Shown: piece after piece, positions 11,860 to 23,310 of the stretch
Layout: each line of letters opens with the position of its first letter
Numbering within the stretch: position 1 is the first letter of the stretch
From: Vermamoeba vermiformis
Taxonomy: Eukaryota; Tubulinea; Echinamoebida
DNA: 64,000 nucleotides
Assembly: GCA_045837725.1 (NCBI GenBank)
Contig: JBEWZL010000022.1
Coordinates: 1 to 64,000 of the forward strand
Direction: 5' to 3'
Position numbers and translations under genes: made by a program
Notes under the pieces: model-generated
What the model saw: the letters and a program-made list of their open reading frames with translations, nothing else
Database searches by the model: none
What the model was told of the DNA's origin: nothing

Positions 11860-13170
11860 ATGCAATCCATCCACGTGCGCAACTTATTCACGATCTACTT
11901 CGAATCTACGTATGGCGAGGTGGATCTGCAACTCGAATCCAATGAAAATTTCTTCGGTTTGAAGTTTGGAGATCAACAAATAGAAATGAAGCTCTATTAT
12001 CGCGAAGACGATCTAGCAAGTGAATGGAAGTGCGTACCTGGTATTAAAGCATTCAAGTGGCCCAAAAAAGGTCAAGAAACAAGCGTGCCAACAGATCCGT
12101 CAATGCACCGATTCAATCTTCGGATTGTTGAAGGGATCTTGCACTTCAGGAAGCCAAAATACTTCATTGGATGCGTAGGATTTGCCTCTAATAATCCCGC
12201 CGATCCTGAGCGATTTTCACCGAGTTTTGTTTTGTTGCCTAAGAATAGAAACTCAGGTTCAAACTCGGATTCAGGTAGGATCCATCCGTAAAATAATTAC
12301 TTTAACGGCGTCATAATTATATTATATATAGATGATGCCAAACCTACCTCTCGTGGTGGCTCTTTGCCTTGTCTGGTCGTGAGAGTGGCAGATCAAACGC
12401 TATCAAATCTGACCGAAATAGCGCCCGAGCCGGCAAACTACGACTTGGCAGATGTAAATATGATGCCTATGGAGCTTAATAATTATCAAGTATTAGCTCA
12501 AGGCGATGCTGAGGTCCTTGGAAACTTTCGGGCGCTCAATTTTTATCGCACATCCGACATGCGGATCAAGTTTGACTCTCAGAAATTGACTGATGGTAAG
12601 GGTTAGCAAATTATAAAGCATATTAATATACTAATATATCTACTTACAGTAAATAACGCTGAAAAAGTCGTTTCTGAACTCACTGGGATCCGCTATAAAA
12701 TGTTCGGCTTGAAAAATAAGAAGTTTGTTGGTTATTCCGCCCAGCAAGTCCAACGCATCGTTCCTGAAGCTGTATGCGAACTAAATGGTAAGTATATAAT
12801 AGTATTATATTATATTAATAGAAAATATCGGCAAAAGGGGTAGATGTGATCCAAAAAATACTTTGTGTATCGACCATAAATATAGATTAACGAAATTTCT
12901 ATAGGCCTGTTGCACGTAGATTATACGGCAATTATTCCATACGTCTCGGATGCCGTAAACTTGCATACAAAGGCTCTGAAAAATCAAGCTGAAGATCTCA
13001 AGCAGATTTGCGAGCGTGTAAATAGAATTGAAGCAGGAATATGTGCTTTAAACGATCGTATTGCAAAATTAGAACAAATTAATCAAAAAGGACAAGTTCG
13101 TCAGACGCTAGTCAACTTGCCAATTTGGATCTTTTGTTTTTTGGTTTTGCTTACGATCTCGAAATTGTAA
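11860..13170 (+). CDS. Membrane protein with S74/MYRF-type intramolecular chaperone domain
   Basis: Four exons (11860-12274, 12332-12595, 12650-12787, 12905-13170) give 360 residues. The C-terminal half matches the endosialidase-type chaperone (peptidase S74) pattern: SDMRIKFD near residue 225, then VVSELTGIRYKMFG, VGYSAQQVQRIVPEAV, HVDYTAIIPYVSDAVN and a coiled coil. This domain trimerises and cuts itself off. It ends in one membrane helix (LPIWIFCFLVLLTI). The order chaperone-coil-membrane helix is that of MYRF and Dictyostelium MrfA, membrane-bound transcription factors released by self-cleavage. The N-terminal 200 residues are not recognisable to me as the Ndt80-like DNA-binding domain of those proteins, though a divergent one is possible. 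Confidence 0.8.
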
Positions 13171-14010
13171 TTAGATTGTAAATGTCATTAAGGTGATATT
13201 ATATATTTCACTGAATTCCAAATTCTTAAGGATAAATAAACCAAATCCGACTGATCAAAAATTAATTTAAAAATCACGACGCTCGCTAAAATTTCATTCA
13301 AGCTCAAAAGTCAGCTACGCAAATACCTTACCAACTCAACGTAATTTCAAAAATGCTTAAATGAAAGAAGTAAAATAAATAATTTTGGATGTTAGTTTTA
13401 CCTCGTTTGCACAGGTCCAAGTGTCCGTTATTATCGTGTATACTTGTCATTAAAGCGTTATTTGTACGCCATTGTAGATGTTGATCACTTGTGTATCTGA
13501 AAATAATCGTTACAAATAAAGAAAATGACAAATTATGTCGGGAACAAACCTGGATCGAGGATCTTTACTCAAACAACATAACGAAACAATAATATGAAGG
13601 CACGATATCTTATTTACATAGGTAACGGGACCAATGTTTCCTATTCTCAGATTTTTCTACTAATCGTTGAAAAGCTCATAATTCACGCGTCGAAGCGACC
13701 TACCAACCCAAATTTGCATCTTAATAATATTACCGTAGTACGTATAATCTACTGTATAAAGCACTTCTGCTTTATTTACTGGGGTCTGAAGTTCGTGGGT
13801 AAAATGTGATTCAGAATTGTTTGAGAACAGAAGCAAATTGACACGTGTCATGTCCTGTCGTAAACACATTGTTTTTTTGGACACAGAAGGCAAGTTATAC
13901 TCGGACAGACAAGTCCATTATGAAAGATATGTAAGGCGTCGATGGATATAGTATCTTTTATCAGTTCAAAACATCGAACGAAACTACAACACTAGCTTAA
14001 TAACATCACC
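13171..14010. other. Intergenic stretch
   Basis: No gene model is supported. It contains one TGACACGTGTCA palindrome (13839-13850) about 160 bp before the broken 159-residue protein copy. Confidence 0.5.
13839..13850. promoter_or_regulatory. 12-bp palindrome TGACACGTGTCA, copy 3
   Basis: Exact copy about 160 bp upstream of the start codon of the pseudogene at 14011, in what would have been its promoter. Confidence 0.4.
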
Positions 14011-14190
14011 ATGGCACTTGCATTGAAAAGAGCTCTCGCTGAATGTGAAATCGGCAAAGGTATCACCGGCTTGAACGAAGCTTTGGCCAAGATCAGCCCG
14101 AACTTGAAGGCCACGCTAGACGTTGAGTCAAATTTTTGCTTATATATTTGTGTAGGGCAAAATCAACTGGACCAGCAATAATCAGTGCTT
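14011..14190 (+). pseudogene. Broken copy of the 159-residue protein gene
   Basis: Begins MALALKRALAECEIGKGI, matching MSLVMRKAIAECEAGNGL of the intact gene at 52145. The first exon is nearly complete, but the donor after ATLDVES is not recognisable. The second exon starts correctly after a TAG acceptor (GKINWTS) and then diverges into stops within about ten codons. Most of the second exon is missing. Confidence 0.85.
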
Positions 14191-14581
14191 AAGTGTAAAC
14201 CCTTTGATCGAGCAAACTTTAACTCCAACATTCAAAGCGTCATACGGAGTTAATTCTGAAATTACTCACCTCACCTGAGCACGGTAAGATTACCTAAAAA
14301 AATTGCCTAAAATGGAAAGAAAGAAACGATCAGAGACTTGCAAAAAGCTGTTAATATTGAAGAAACTCCAGTTGACGTAGCGAAAAATAACGGCAACGAA
14401 GTCATAAGTCGTAATTTGTTAAAATACCAAGAAAAACGCCCTCCATTGCGGAGATACACCCGAATAATAATTGATAACAGGCTATTTACATGTTTCAGCG
14501 TTGCAAAATTGAGTATTATACAAAACGTCATTAAATTAATACGTACTATATTTTCGTCTCGTTATTTAAGCGTTATCCTTA

Positions 14582-16312
14582 TTATTCTTTAACTAGGGGT
14601 GAGTTTTCATCTTGCTGATCTTGGTCGTACAAATCGTCAATAAAATCAATTTGCATCTTAGTCTCGTGCTTTGTAGTATAAAAGATGTATACTTCGACCA
14701 TAGATGGTACGATCTAATAAGAAAATTAGCTAAACAAACCTTCAAAATAAAGGATCCGGATTCGCATCCCAAAACTTTTAAAATTTTGCTTTAACATCTC
14801 TTAGCCATATTTAATTATTAATATTAATGTACTTACTTCACAGACGTAATATCCAAGGATCATAAACGTGTGGTCGTCGAAATATCTGCCTGTCAAAGGG
14901 CGGTACGCGAACATGAACACGCGTAACAAGAAAGCTGAGGCAAATACTACTGTCGCGAGTAACATCTATATATATATAGATATTAATTAGCTATTTTCGA
15001 AATATAAAGCAGTAATATTTAGACAAGATCTAGATTTAGAACGGATCCGTAACGCTGGCGATGAATTTTTTTCATTTAAAATTCAAAATATGTTAGATTA
15101 TAATATATATATTATATTATGAGGAAATAGAAGTGGTTTCTTACCCTTAGCAGCTCTTTTCTGAGATCCGGATTCAAGGTGTCAGATCCAGCTCGCATGC
15201 AAATCAATCTAACGCCGTAAAATACGAATCCAAGTGCTATTAAGGCACTCAATCCAACATCTATCCATTGATTGAGGTCGTATAATAAATCCGTTTTGAT
15301 TCTAAGCTCATATAAAATTACGAAGACTATTTGCAAGCTCCATACTATCACGTTTGTAATGAAAAATACGTAGCCTAATAAAAAATATTAAAATTAATAT
15401 TTTTAAAGTAATTTTCATCGTTTTGAATTGACGTACCAAGCTTGGGCATAAAAGTCGTGCTTTCGTAATAATTTTTGTGCGTGATTTCAGCCCTATAATA
15501 TTATGATTATGTCAATAGAGTATATTTAACGATTGCTTTGATTTTAATATACGATTTAAAGTAATTTTTAAACGGGATCCGGATGCACGTACCAATAAAA
15601 CATGATTAACGTAAAAGCTGAATAGAAAAATGCGAAGGCCAATCGATTGAATACAAATGATACTGGTCCAGCCATTTCAAGCGTTTGTAATACTAGCCAT
15701 ATAATACGACCTTAAAAAAAAGTGGATTAGATTTGAATCTGCATCCGATCTGTCCGTTGAACTTACTTGCAAGAAATACCAATAAGAATACTTTAAATAG
15801 ACGCTCTATAATTATAATTTGTGCTACTGGCGTGTCGTCTGTTTCAGTGTCTCGCATGGACGCGTAAGGCGATCGAGTTCTAGCTTGCATCTGTTTCAAA
15901 GTCATTAATTAAAATTTTATTATGATCGCTATTAACTATCTGGTAATATTATAAGGCTTATGTCAAAAAAATATCCTATGATTTTGGATTTGATTTTCAG
16001 GCGCGATATTTTTCTTATGACTTTTACCATTGCTTTTCTGGCCCGCCTTCGTTTCACGGCTTTCCATCCCATTGTAAATATAGCCAATAAACCTATAATA
16101 GAATATTTTAAATAATTATTTCGGATTTCAAATTCAGATCGGATGTGGTAAACAATTAGTAACGCTCGAATAATACCTATCGTGCCATATAGTGTTGCGC
16201 CTATAATATTTGTCAATGGATCAGAATGTGCACGCTCCATGGACGCCATTGGCACGTAAGTTTGGTTGGAAGCTTCGAACTGATCGAAAGAAATTGTTTG
16301 CCTGGCTTCCAT
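14582..16312 (-). CDS. TOM1/THH1-like seven-helix membrane protein
   Basis: Eight exons (16177-16312, 16028-16092, 15767-15890, 15593-15710, 15437-15492, 15145-15374, 14837-14965, 14582-14713) keep phase throughout and give 329 residues. About seven hydrophobic helices are seen, including IIGATLYGTIGLLAIFTMGW, LFKVFLLVFLASRIIWLVLQ, FYSAFTLIMFYW, VIVWSLQIVFVILYEL, LSALIALGFVFYGVRLI and LATVVFASAFLLRVFMFAY. The pattern MFYWAEITHKNYY and the ending YYVCEIVPSMVEVYIFY match the THH1/TOM1/TOM3 family, GPCR-like proteins known from plants and amoebae. The ligand and partner are unknown. Joining of the first two exons to the rest relies on the ATG|GTAAAAG donor and CAG|ATGCAAG acceptor; if wrong, a small separate gene (15932-16312) would precede a 267-residue protein. 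Confidence 0.78.
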
Positions 16313-16812
16313 TATAATAATATTACAACAATTATATGTATTTACAAAAGCTAGATTATCAAATTTTAGAGCGCATCTGTTGCCACATCCGCGCTGTTTC
16401 TAAACTTTTGCAAACAAAGATTTGTTTCATTTTTCATTGAACGAAAACTCAAAGCACGAGTAGTCAATATTTTGTAATTACTGTTATGTGCATAATATAA
16501 GCTATTTATTGACGTATAAAGAGAGTGCTTCTGAAGCTTGTGCGCCTGTCTGTCCGTCCCATCTGGTTGCTGTTTGGCCAGACCATTAGTTTTCTAGCCA
16601 ATAATAATATTTCACCTTATTAATATTAATCCATACAACGCATTACAAGTATAAACGGCAACAAAGGTAAAGCTAAAAAGATCTATATTTACGCTTCATT
16701 TTCTTCGGTCCAGATCTGATTGTTATTAGCATTAAACTTAATAATAAAAATGAGCACAATATTTATGTTCTAATTACAGAAATGTAACTCAGATCTAACA
16801 ACATTTTTCCAG
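16313..16812. other. Shared upstream region of divergent genes
   Basis: 500 bp between the TOM1-like gene (minus) and the LRR gene at 16813 (plus). The start codon at 16813 directly follows CAG after a pyrimidine-containing run, so a 5' untranslated or short upstream exon could lie here. I could not fix one. Confidence 0.4.
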
Positions 16813-18561
16813 ATGAGGCCTGCTTCTCCGTTCCAAATTGATCCCTATTCTCCCTACGATGATTTTTCAATATCAAAAGAGCGTACAGTATTTATTGCAA
16901 AGTATTGGACGGTATCACAGCTGCAAGCACACGTCGACAAGATGCGATCAATCGAAGAATTAACAATTAATGCTATTCGCGGCGACGATACGTTATATTC
17001 AAAGACCAAATTTATATTAAATCACTCAACTTTGAGAACGCTCGAGATCTCGTTTTCCGACGGGATCGAAGGAAGATCAATTGAACCTGAACAAATGCAG
17101 ACGTTGGCAACGTGTCTAAGCAGCCATAAGTCATTGAAAAAATTCATATTATATAACGAGAAGATTTCAAACTTTAAGGATAAGCAAACAGCCGAAATCT
17201 TGGCGAAAGGAATCAACGCATCGAATCTACAATTTGTGGGGTTTGTTAACCTACCTGAATTCGCCTTCGACGCATTATTCGATATATTATCAACAAATAG
17301 AACATTACGACAGCTTTATTTGGGCGGTGTAAATGGATTTGGATCTCGCCTTGACAGATTCGTTTTAGAGAGTAATATTACCAAGCTACAAATACGAACA
17401 CCAGTAAGAAAAGATGAAATAGCATCACTATTCAATATTTTACGCAATACAACAAGATTAGAATTATTTGAGCTGAAGATTAAAGAATGGCCCGAAAATT
17501 TTGCCGAGATCTGCAGCGCTATAGCCGAGAATAAGTCATTAAAAACGCTAATATTCGAATCAATGTGCCTAAATAAGGATAGTAATGAGCGATTGCTATT
17601 AATATTATCAGCAGTTAAAAATCATTCCACGATACAGTCATTCAAGATCGGAGAAATTAATAGCGAAGGATTGACTATAATTGCAAAGCATTTATTAGAA
17701 AATAACACTAGTAACAAATTAAGGTCATTGGCTATTAATAGACCAGAATATGACGTTTACCCGAACGCACAAGTTTTAGATGTCGAACACTGGAAATTCT
17801 TTTCAGAAAAATTAGCAACAAATACAACATTGAAACATTTATTTCTCGGAAAATTTTCGCTAACAAAAAGCGGTCACGCATATCATCCAGCATTCATCCA
17901 GGCACTAATTCAAAATACGACACTTTTGACACTTGACACTTTTCCAAATAGCACGATCGATCATCACGGAATAATGAACTTATTATGCAATAATAAGACA
18001 TTGAAAACATTGGCATTGAAACAAACGTACGTGGCAACAGATTTGACGAGCCTTTACGAAGCAATTATGCAAAATCAAAGTTTGACGAGTTTAGATATTT
18101 CAGAAATGCTTTATCACTTTAAAGAAGAACCAAAATTAGGAGAATTTTTCGGAAAATTAATTATGAATAATACAAGATTGAAAGAACTAAAATGCACCGG
18201 GATCTTTGACCGACCACGAGGCGCACCACAATATTACAAACAAATCGTGCAACGCCTTAAATATAATCAATCATTGCTTAGATTAGATTTACTACGGAAA
18301 TCAAAAACGCGACAGGAATCAGAAGAAAAAATTATAGCGGATGTGTTTAGCGAAAACAAAACACTTGTCAAATTCAATGATGAAGCTATTCAATATAGAA
18401 ACGATTGGTATTTAAAACGAAATAGAGAGTATATATTAGACGCAGTAGTATTGTTGCATAATATATTTCGAGATGAACGTCGCCTTTTGCCGAAGGAGAT
18501 CTGGCTTCAAATTTTACAGCAAATCGGAATAATGTCTCTAGCAATAGAAAAAATCACATAG
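16813..18561 (+). CDS. LRR protein with C-terminal F-box-like motif
   Basis: A single 582-residue open frame. Residues about 40-510 are RNI/NLR-type leucine-rich repeats: HSTLRTLEISF, NASNLQFVGF, NRTLRQLYLGG, NKSLKTLIFES, NTTLKHLFLGK, NKTLKTLALKQ, NQSLTSLDIS, NQSLLRLDLL. After the repeats comes AVVLLHNIFRDERRLLPKEIWLQILQQIG. The LPxEIWxxIL core resembles an F-box, but at the C-terminus, as in poxvirus ankyrin/PRANC proteins. It is convergent with a related gene at 18665-20604, stops 103 bp apart, and both share this ending. An adaptor role for ubiquitin ligase is inferred. An upstream exon cannot be excluded. Confidence 0.8.
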   Translation: MRPASPFQIDPYSPYDDFSISKERTVFIAKYWTVSQLQAHVDKMRSIEELTINAIRGDDTLYSKTKFILNHSTLRTLEISFSDGIEGRSIEPEQMQTLATCLSSHKSLKKFILYNEKISNFKDKQTAEILAKGINASNLQFVGFVNLPEFAFDALFDILSTNRTLRQLYLGGVNGFGSRLDRFVLESNITKLQIRTPVRKDEIASLFNILRNTTRLELFELKIKEWPENFAEICSAIAENKSLKTLIFESMCLNKDSNERLLLILSAVKNHSTIQSFKIGEINSEGLTIIAKHLLENNTSNKLRSLAINRPEYDVYPNAQVLDVEHWKFFSEKLATNTTLKHLFLGKFSLTKSGHAYHPAFIQALIQNTTLLTLDTFPNSTIDHHGIMNLLCNNKTLKTLALKQTYVATDLTSLYEAIMQNQSLTSLDISEMLYHFKEEPKLGEFFGKLIMNNTRLKELKCTGIFDRPRGAPQYYKQIVQRLKYNQSLLRLDLLRKSKTRQESEEKIIADVFSENKTLVKFNDEAIQYRNDWYLKRNREYILDAVVLLHNIFRDERRLLPKEIWLQILQQIGIMSLAIEKIT

Positions 18562-18664
18562 TAACATTTAATAATAAATTTTATTTAAAAAAGCCCTTTG
18601 CACATCAATACAAATAATCCTACCCTGGATCTTACCAGTTTAATTCTTTTTAGTAAAGGGTAAT

Positions 18665-20604
18665 TTATTTATATTTTTTAAATATATTCCGTGCCAGTTT
18701 TTCAAACGATTTTATGCCAGGATAACGCAAGTGCTTAAACACGTTGATCCAGATCTCGATCGGCAACTTCGCATTCAAACTGAACGGATCACGTGCTATA
18801 TTATGAATGATTATAGCAGTATTTGCTCGCATCTCGCTTTGATATTTGATATTTCGGTCACAATATTTTGATGCTGAAACATCCCACATTGATAACGAAC
18901 GTAACGCATAATTAACGTCAAATAACGCCTTAATCTCTTCATCAGCGTCTAACATTACGCAATTATTATCATTAAGGTCAACTCCGAAACCAGTTAATGT
19001 GTCGTTGTGTTCCAGCCACTTCAACATGCCGGATCCAATATATTCGGACTCATATTGTCCGATAACAAAAAGCATTTCCAAATTTGTATTTTTCTTGATG
19101 AATTCTTTGAGCCATCCAAATATGGAAATTTTGGTGTCCGTGTCTTTGAGAAAAAGTGTCGTCAAACTTGGATGCGTTTCCAGAACCGAGCTCAAATAAC
19201 TAAATGTGTCTTTATCCACGTTGCGTTGCGTTAAATATAGTCTGTCTATTGTATTGTTGATTTTCAATCCGTCCGCGAGAGATCTACATCCGGCATTGGT
19301 GCAGATCGGAATATAAAGTCTGCTCAGGTTCTTATTTGATCGTAGCATATCGTGTAAAAATATTGGATTTAAATGTGTCAAGTCAATGTCGCTTAAATTA
19401 AGCTCCGTTAATGACGTCATTTTGAAAATTGGTTCTGGAACGGATGTGAAATTATTTCTCGACAGATCCAATTCAGTTATCGTTCGATTTGATTTCAATG
19501 CATCAGCAATTTGTATAATATCATAATCGCCCATGTGTATATTAAGATTTAGACTAGTAATCGAAGAATTGGATCCGATACAGTCTGCCAAGATCTTAAC
19601 AACGGATGTGTCTAACGGAGGCCTTTCAATATGTAATGTTTGTAATGTAGTATTGACTTTCAATCCGTTGAATATACTGCGAATAATATCATCGTGTAAT
19701 GTGCCTAATGGAGCTCTATAGGAGATCAGCTGCAAAGTTTTGATCGATTTGTTTTCTTCAAAAACACCGTTCAATAGTCTCCATGACTCTAAATGATCGT
19801 GTATATGTAGGTTACATATCGATCTGCTCGATTTTAAGGCTGCATTTACGTGTTGAAGTTCATCCGCATCCACATCCAAAACTAATTCTCGAATTTCTAG
19901 AGTTTGCAAATTTGTGAGTGCATTAATAGCTTCTCCGAACATCTTTGCAGTTTCTTTCGTTATTTGCAGCCTTGAAAATGCTAATTCCGTCAAATTACTG
20001 CCAAATTTCAATCCGCCCAGAAAACGGTTGATAAATTGTGGTTCCGTTGAACATTGCCAAATGATATGTAGTTTCGTTAATATTGTATGTCTCTTTATAA
20101 ATTCTTCGAGCCAAATTAGAGTCTCTTCTTCAAGCACGAGCGTATACAAAAAGTTTAACGTGGGACTTGTAATTAATTTTTCTTGCAGCATTTTGAATTG
20201 ATCTTGGTTCGACTCTAAAATATAAAATTCGTCGAATATTAATTTCACTGGCATAGCCTGGAGATCCATATTTGCCAGTTGATACGTGTTAGTCACCAGA
20301 TGCTAAATCCAAAAAAAAATTTAGAAAGCTATAATCTATGAGAGTAAATTAATTACATTGCATAGTACTAACCTCTTTGCATGCTCGGCAATAATAATAC
20401 TCGCCTTCTTTGGGCACAAAAGACTTGCAATCCGGACACTCGATCAGATCTTGGGCTTAAAAGTGGCAAATTAATTGATATAATATGCATATTAAATAAG
20501 AAAAATATTGATGTTTATTAAAAATTGAAATAATAATAATAATTGTTTTTTTAAGTGATAATTATCGAAGAATAGAAGTCTTTGATCGTATTACCTTCAC
20601 TCAT
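18665..20604 (-). CDS. Zinc-ribbon/LRR protein with C-terminal F-box-like motif
   Basis: Three exons (20595-20604, 20373-20449, 18665-20302) give 574 residues. A four-residue first exon MSED splices to LIECPDCKSFVPKEG and YYYCRACKE, a CxxC...CxxC zinc ribbon (residues 8-28). Then come RNI-type LRRs: NLQTLEIRELVL, NTTLQTLHIERP, NSSITSLNLNIHM, NRTITELDLSRN, NKNLSRLYIP. The end reads TAIIIHNIARD...LPIEIWINVFKHL, the same F-box-like C-terminus as the neighbour at 16813. It starts 196 bp from the divergent saposin-like gene. The first exon is tiny, but the splice (GAA G|GTAATA ... CAAG|AT CTG) keeps frame and explains the ribbon. Confidence 0.82.
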
Positions 20605-20800
20605 TTTGTGTTCAATAATAATCGTATCAGATCTCGAATTGAATTCCTTTTGTTGTGCTGAACGTTGATCGTTGTTACAGAGATTTCTTTTTCTTTCTGA
20701 ATTTGGTCTTGGTTCTTCCTCCGAAAAGTTTCTTTTGAGATCAAAGGCGAACCGGTACATTATTCTAAACTTAACGAGAATAATCAATAGTACTACACAA

Positions 20801-21121
20801 ATGCAACACACTATTTTTGCCGTTATTGCGCTGGTTCTGGTCTGCATTGGCTCCTCGATCTCGCAAACGCTTCCAACCAAAACTTGTGTTGACTGTGAGC
20901 TTACTGCAAGTGGATTAGAAACAAGTTTGGACTTAAATCCTAAAATTACATACTTCCAAGCGGCTGAATTTGCGTCAGAAACCTGCGTTCTTGAATGCGA
21001 ATCTTGCCACGTGAGATGCGACGCAGTTTTGGATAAAGTTGGACCACAATTATTCGACATTATACGAAACGGTACCAAAAACCCGCATGCCGCGTGTAAA
21101 CTTGTCGGTTTATGTCAATAA
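20801..21121 (+). CDS. Secreted saposin-B-like protein
   Basis: An intronless gene of 106 residues. A signal peptide (HTIFAVIALVLVCIGSSIS) is followed by about 84 residues with eight cysteines in the order CVDC, CVLEC, CHVRC and CKLVGLC. This is the saposin-B spacing (paired cysteines at each end joined across a four-helix fold) plus one extra pair. Saposin-like secreted proteins of amoebae and animals bind or permeabilise membranes and act in lysosomes or against ingested bacteria. Whether this one is lytic or a lipid-transfer cofactor cannot be read from sequence. The second ATG (20801) is chosen because it directly heads the signal peptide. Confidence 0.78.
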   Translation: MQHTIFAVIALVLVCIGSSISQTLPTKTCVDCELTASGLETSLDLNPKITYFQAAEFASETCVLECESCHVRCDAVLDKVGPQLFDIIRNGTKNPHAACKLVGLCQ

Positions 21122-21401
21122 AAAATATTTTCTAATTATTAAAATTAATTAATTAACTCCTGATGATTTCTGCGATGTCTAAAAGTGTAAAAATAATTCT
21201 ATAAATAGCGTACTATGATACGATGATTATTGGAGGAGTTCAGTGTTCATAGTTGAGTGCGAAAGTCGGAAAATAAAGAAAGTGCACGAATTTTAAATTG
21301 TTGTTTCCCGTTCAGTCTTACAGTCTTACCCACACGTCGTATTATTGTTATTATTCATGAAGTAAGCTCGAGGCGTAAGACTATTGAAATAACGTCGGAG
21401 A

Positions 21402-23310
21402 ATGGATCGTCAATCTGTGGACGACGCTAGCAATTCTGAGTCAAATCAGCACGCGCAAGGGCCTTCAAAAAATTCAATAAATAAAAGAACAAATATAGCC
21501 AAAGCGCCAGCGTGTGATTTTTGCAACAAAAGGAAGATCAAGTGCGATGGGCAGCTTCCTTGCTTTCAATGCAAAAAAAGAAATTTGCAATGCCAATATG
21601 AACGACAACCAGTTAGTAAAGAAGAGAAAATGAAGAGAAGATTGGATAATCCCGAATATTTAAAGCAAAAAATGGAAGCTTTGAAGATCGAGCTAGAAAA
21701 TCAAAAGAACATTTCAGCTTATTGGAAACAAAAATATCAAGAAGCCACGAACGGAGATTTAGTTAGTCAGCTTTTAACACGAAAGCCCCGATTTAAAGAA
21801 GAGACTTTGACATTTTGTTCGCAAACTGAATCCGCGATCACCTCCGTCTTTAGCGCGGTGTATGCAATAGTAGAACCATTTTTGCCGAGTTACCCACGTG
21901 AATATTCACTCGAATATGCCACAACATTATGGATCAAATGCATGGATAAAATTCCTGAGGATTTTGTTCCTTCCATCCGCTCTTCAGATGCAGAAACAAT
22001 CGTTAAAATGTCAGAATACTGCTCTCTATTTGCTATGGGTACGAAAAATATTCGAATGAACCTTATATAGTTATTGACACTCGTAAAATAGGCTCGCGTG
22101 CCTTAGGTATTTTGGATTTGTCAGAACATTTCCAAAGTATCTCGCAATCGCTTCTATTAATAGCAATACTCGAGCTAAATGCACAAGAGAACGCAGCTAT
22201 ATGCAACCACTTAGCAATGGCGCTCATCCATCTTCTTATTTACTTCGTTATTAGCGGCCGGTACGTCGCGATCCGAACGTTGATTTCAGCGACTCTCGGG
22301 TTCTTAGACAATATAGAACAATACGTTCACGAAGCTCCTCTCGACCTGTAAGTATCATTATAATATGAGGTCTATATAACTTACTCATTCTTCAGACTTT
22401 ACTCTGTTTTATGCATCACCGCAATGGATCCGCTGCAACGAGTACTTTGGGCCAAAAAGCTGAATTTGAATGCCTCCGTAACAGTACGTTATATGTTAAT
22501 ACTATTATAATTCAATATCTTGAACTAACCCTTGCTTTTTTGATTTTTTAGGATCCTCGTACAATCATCATCAGCGGGTTCGTTACCTGCATTGGTGCCA
22601 TGCTATTGCCTGAATTCAATTTTACTGAAGTAGATCTAACGTAAGTACTAGCACACGTATATAGTATTAAGAGTGCTGGATCAGCTTCAAACAGATTTGA
22701 TACTTCGATCCAGGTTTGGACCCGTCTGTGTTGCAGACGATTCATTATTTATTAAAGTACGCTTTCTTTAGATACTTACTATTATTTTTGTAGGCCTATT
22801 CGACTAAAAATAGTCGAAATTGAACCTCTCGTGGATGCAGTCGAGGATTTGGACCTCAAAACAAATTTCGAGTTATTTTTGAATTTGATGAAAGCAGCGT
22901 GCTCATTACAAGATCCAGAACAACTATTATTGCATATTAATAACGTTGTTGAAAGCTTTCAAAAACTTAAGCGAGTCGAATCCAGGCTTTGGATCACGAG
23001 CGTAATCGACTACGTTTTATATCTGCTATCACGATATCAAAATCAAGATAGATTGAATTTCTTTTGGACGATTAGAAACGAATTACAACGAGTTCTGGGA
23101 ATTTCAGAAAACAAATCTGCTACCAACGCTGCTCCTAATAATAACGGTAATGACAATAATAGCAATAGCAATGATAGTCCTCAACCATATCAATCACCGG
23201 AAGATATTGCTCCTGCATTCTCGGGCTTCAATTTCAACGAATTTTTGACGAACGAAACTGGTCCTAGTTTGCCTGACGATTTAACGACTGATTTCAACGA
23301 TTTAATGTAA
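21402..23310 (+). CDS. Zn2Cys6 (Gal4-type) transcription factor
   Basis: Five exons (21402-22038, 22092-22347, 22396-22483, 22552-22640, 22794-23310) give 528 residues. Residues 37-69 hold the complete binuclear cluster CDFCNKRKIKCDGQLPCFQC followed by KKRNLQC, spacing C-x2-C-x6-C-x5-C-x2-C-x6-C. It is followed by a linker and a coiled coil (about 85-120), which in the family dimerises on DNA. The middle is helical. The end is Asn/Ser-rich, then acidic-hydrophobic (FNFNEFLTNE, PDDLTTDFNDLM), resembling an activation domain. The start follows an in-frame-free leader. The family is dominated by fungi but also occurs in some amoebae, so it does not settle the organism. Confidence 0.92.

Noticed and set aside
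15932-16312. Separate small gene before the TOM1-like gene
   Set aside because: Splicing its first two exons to the next exon keeps phase and supplies the missing first membrane helix, so one gene is preferred.
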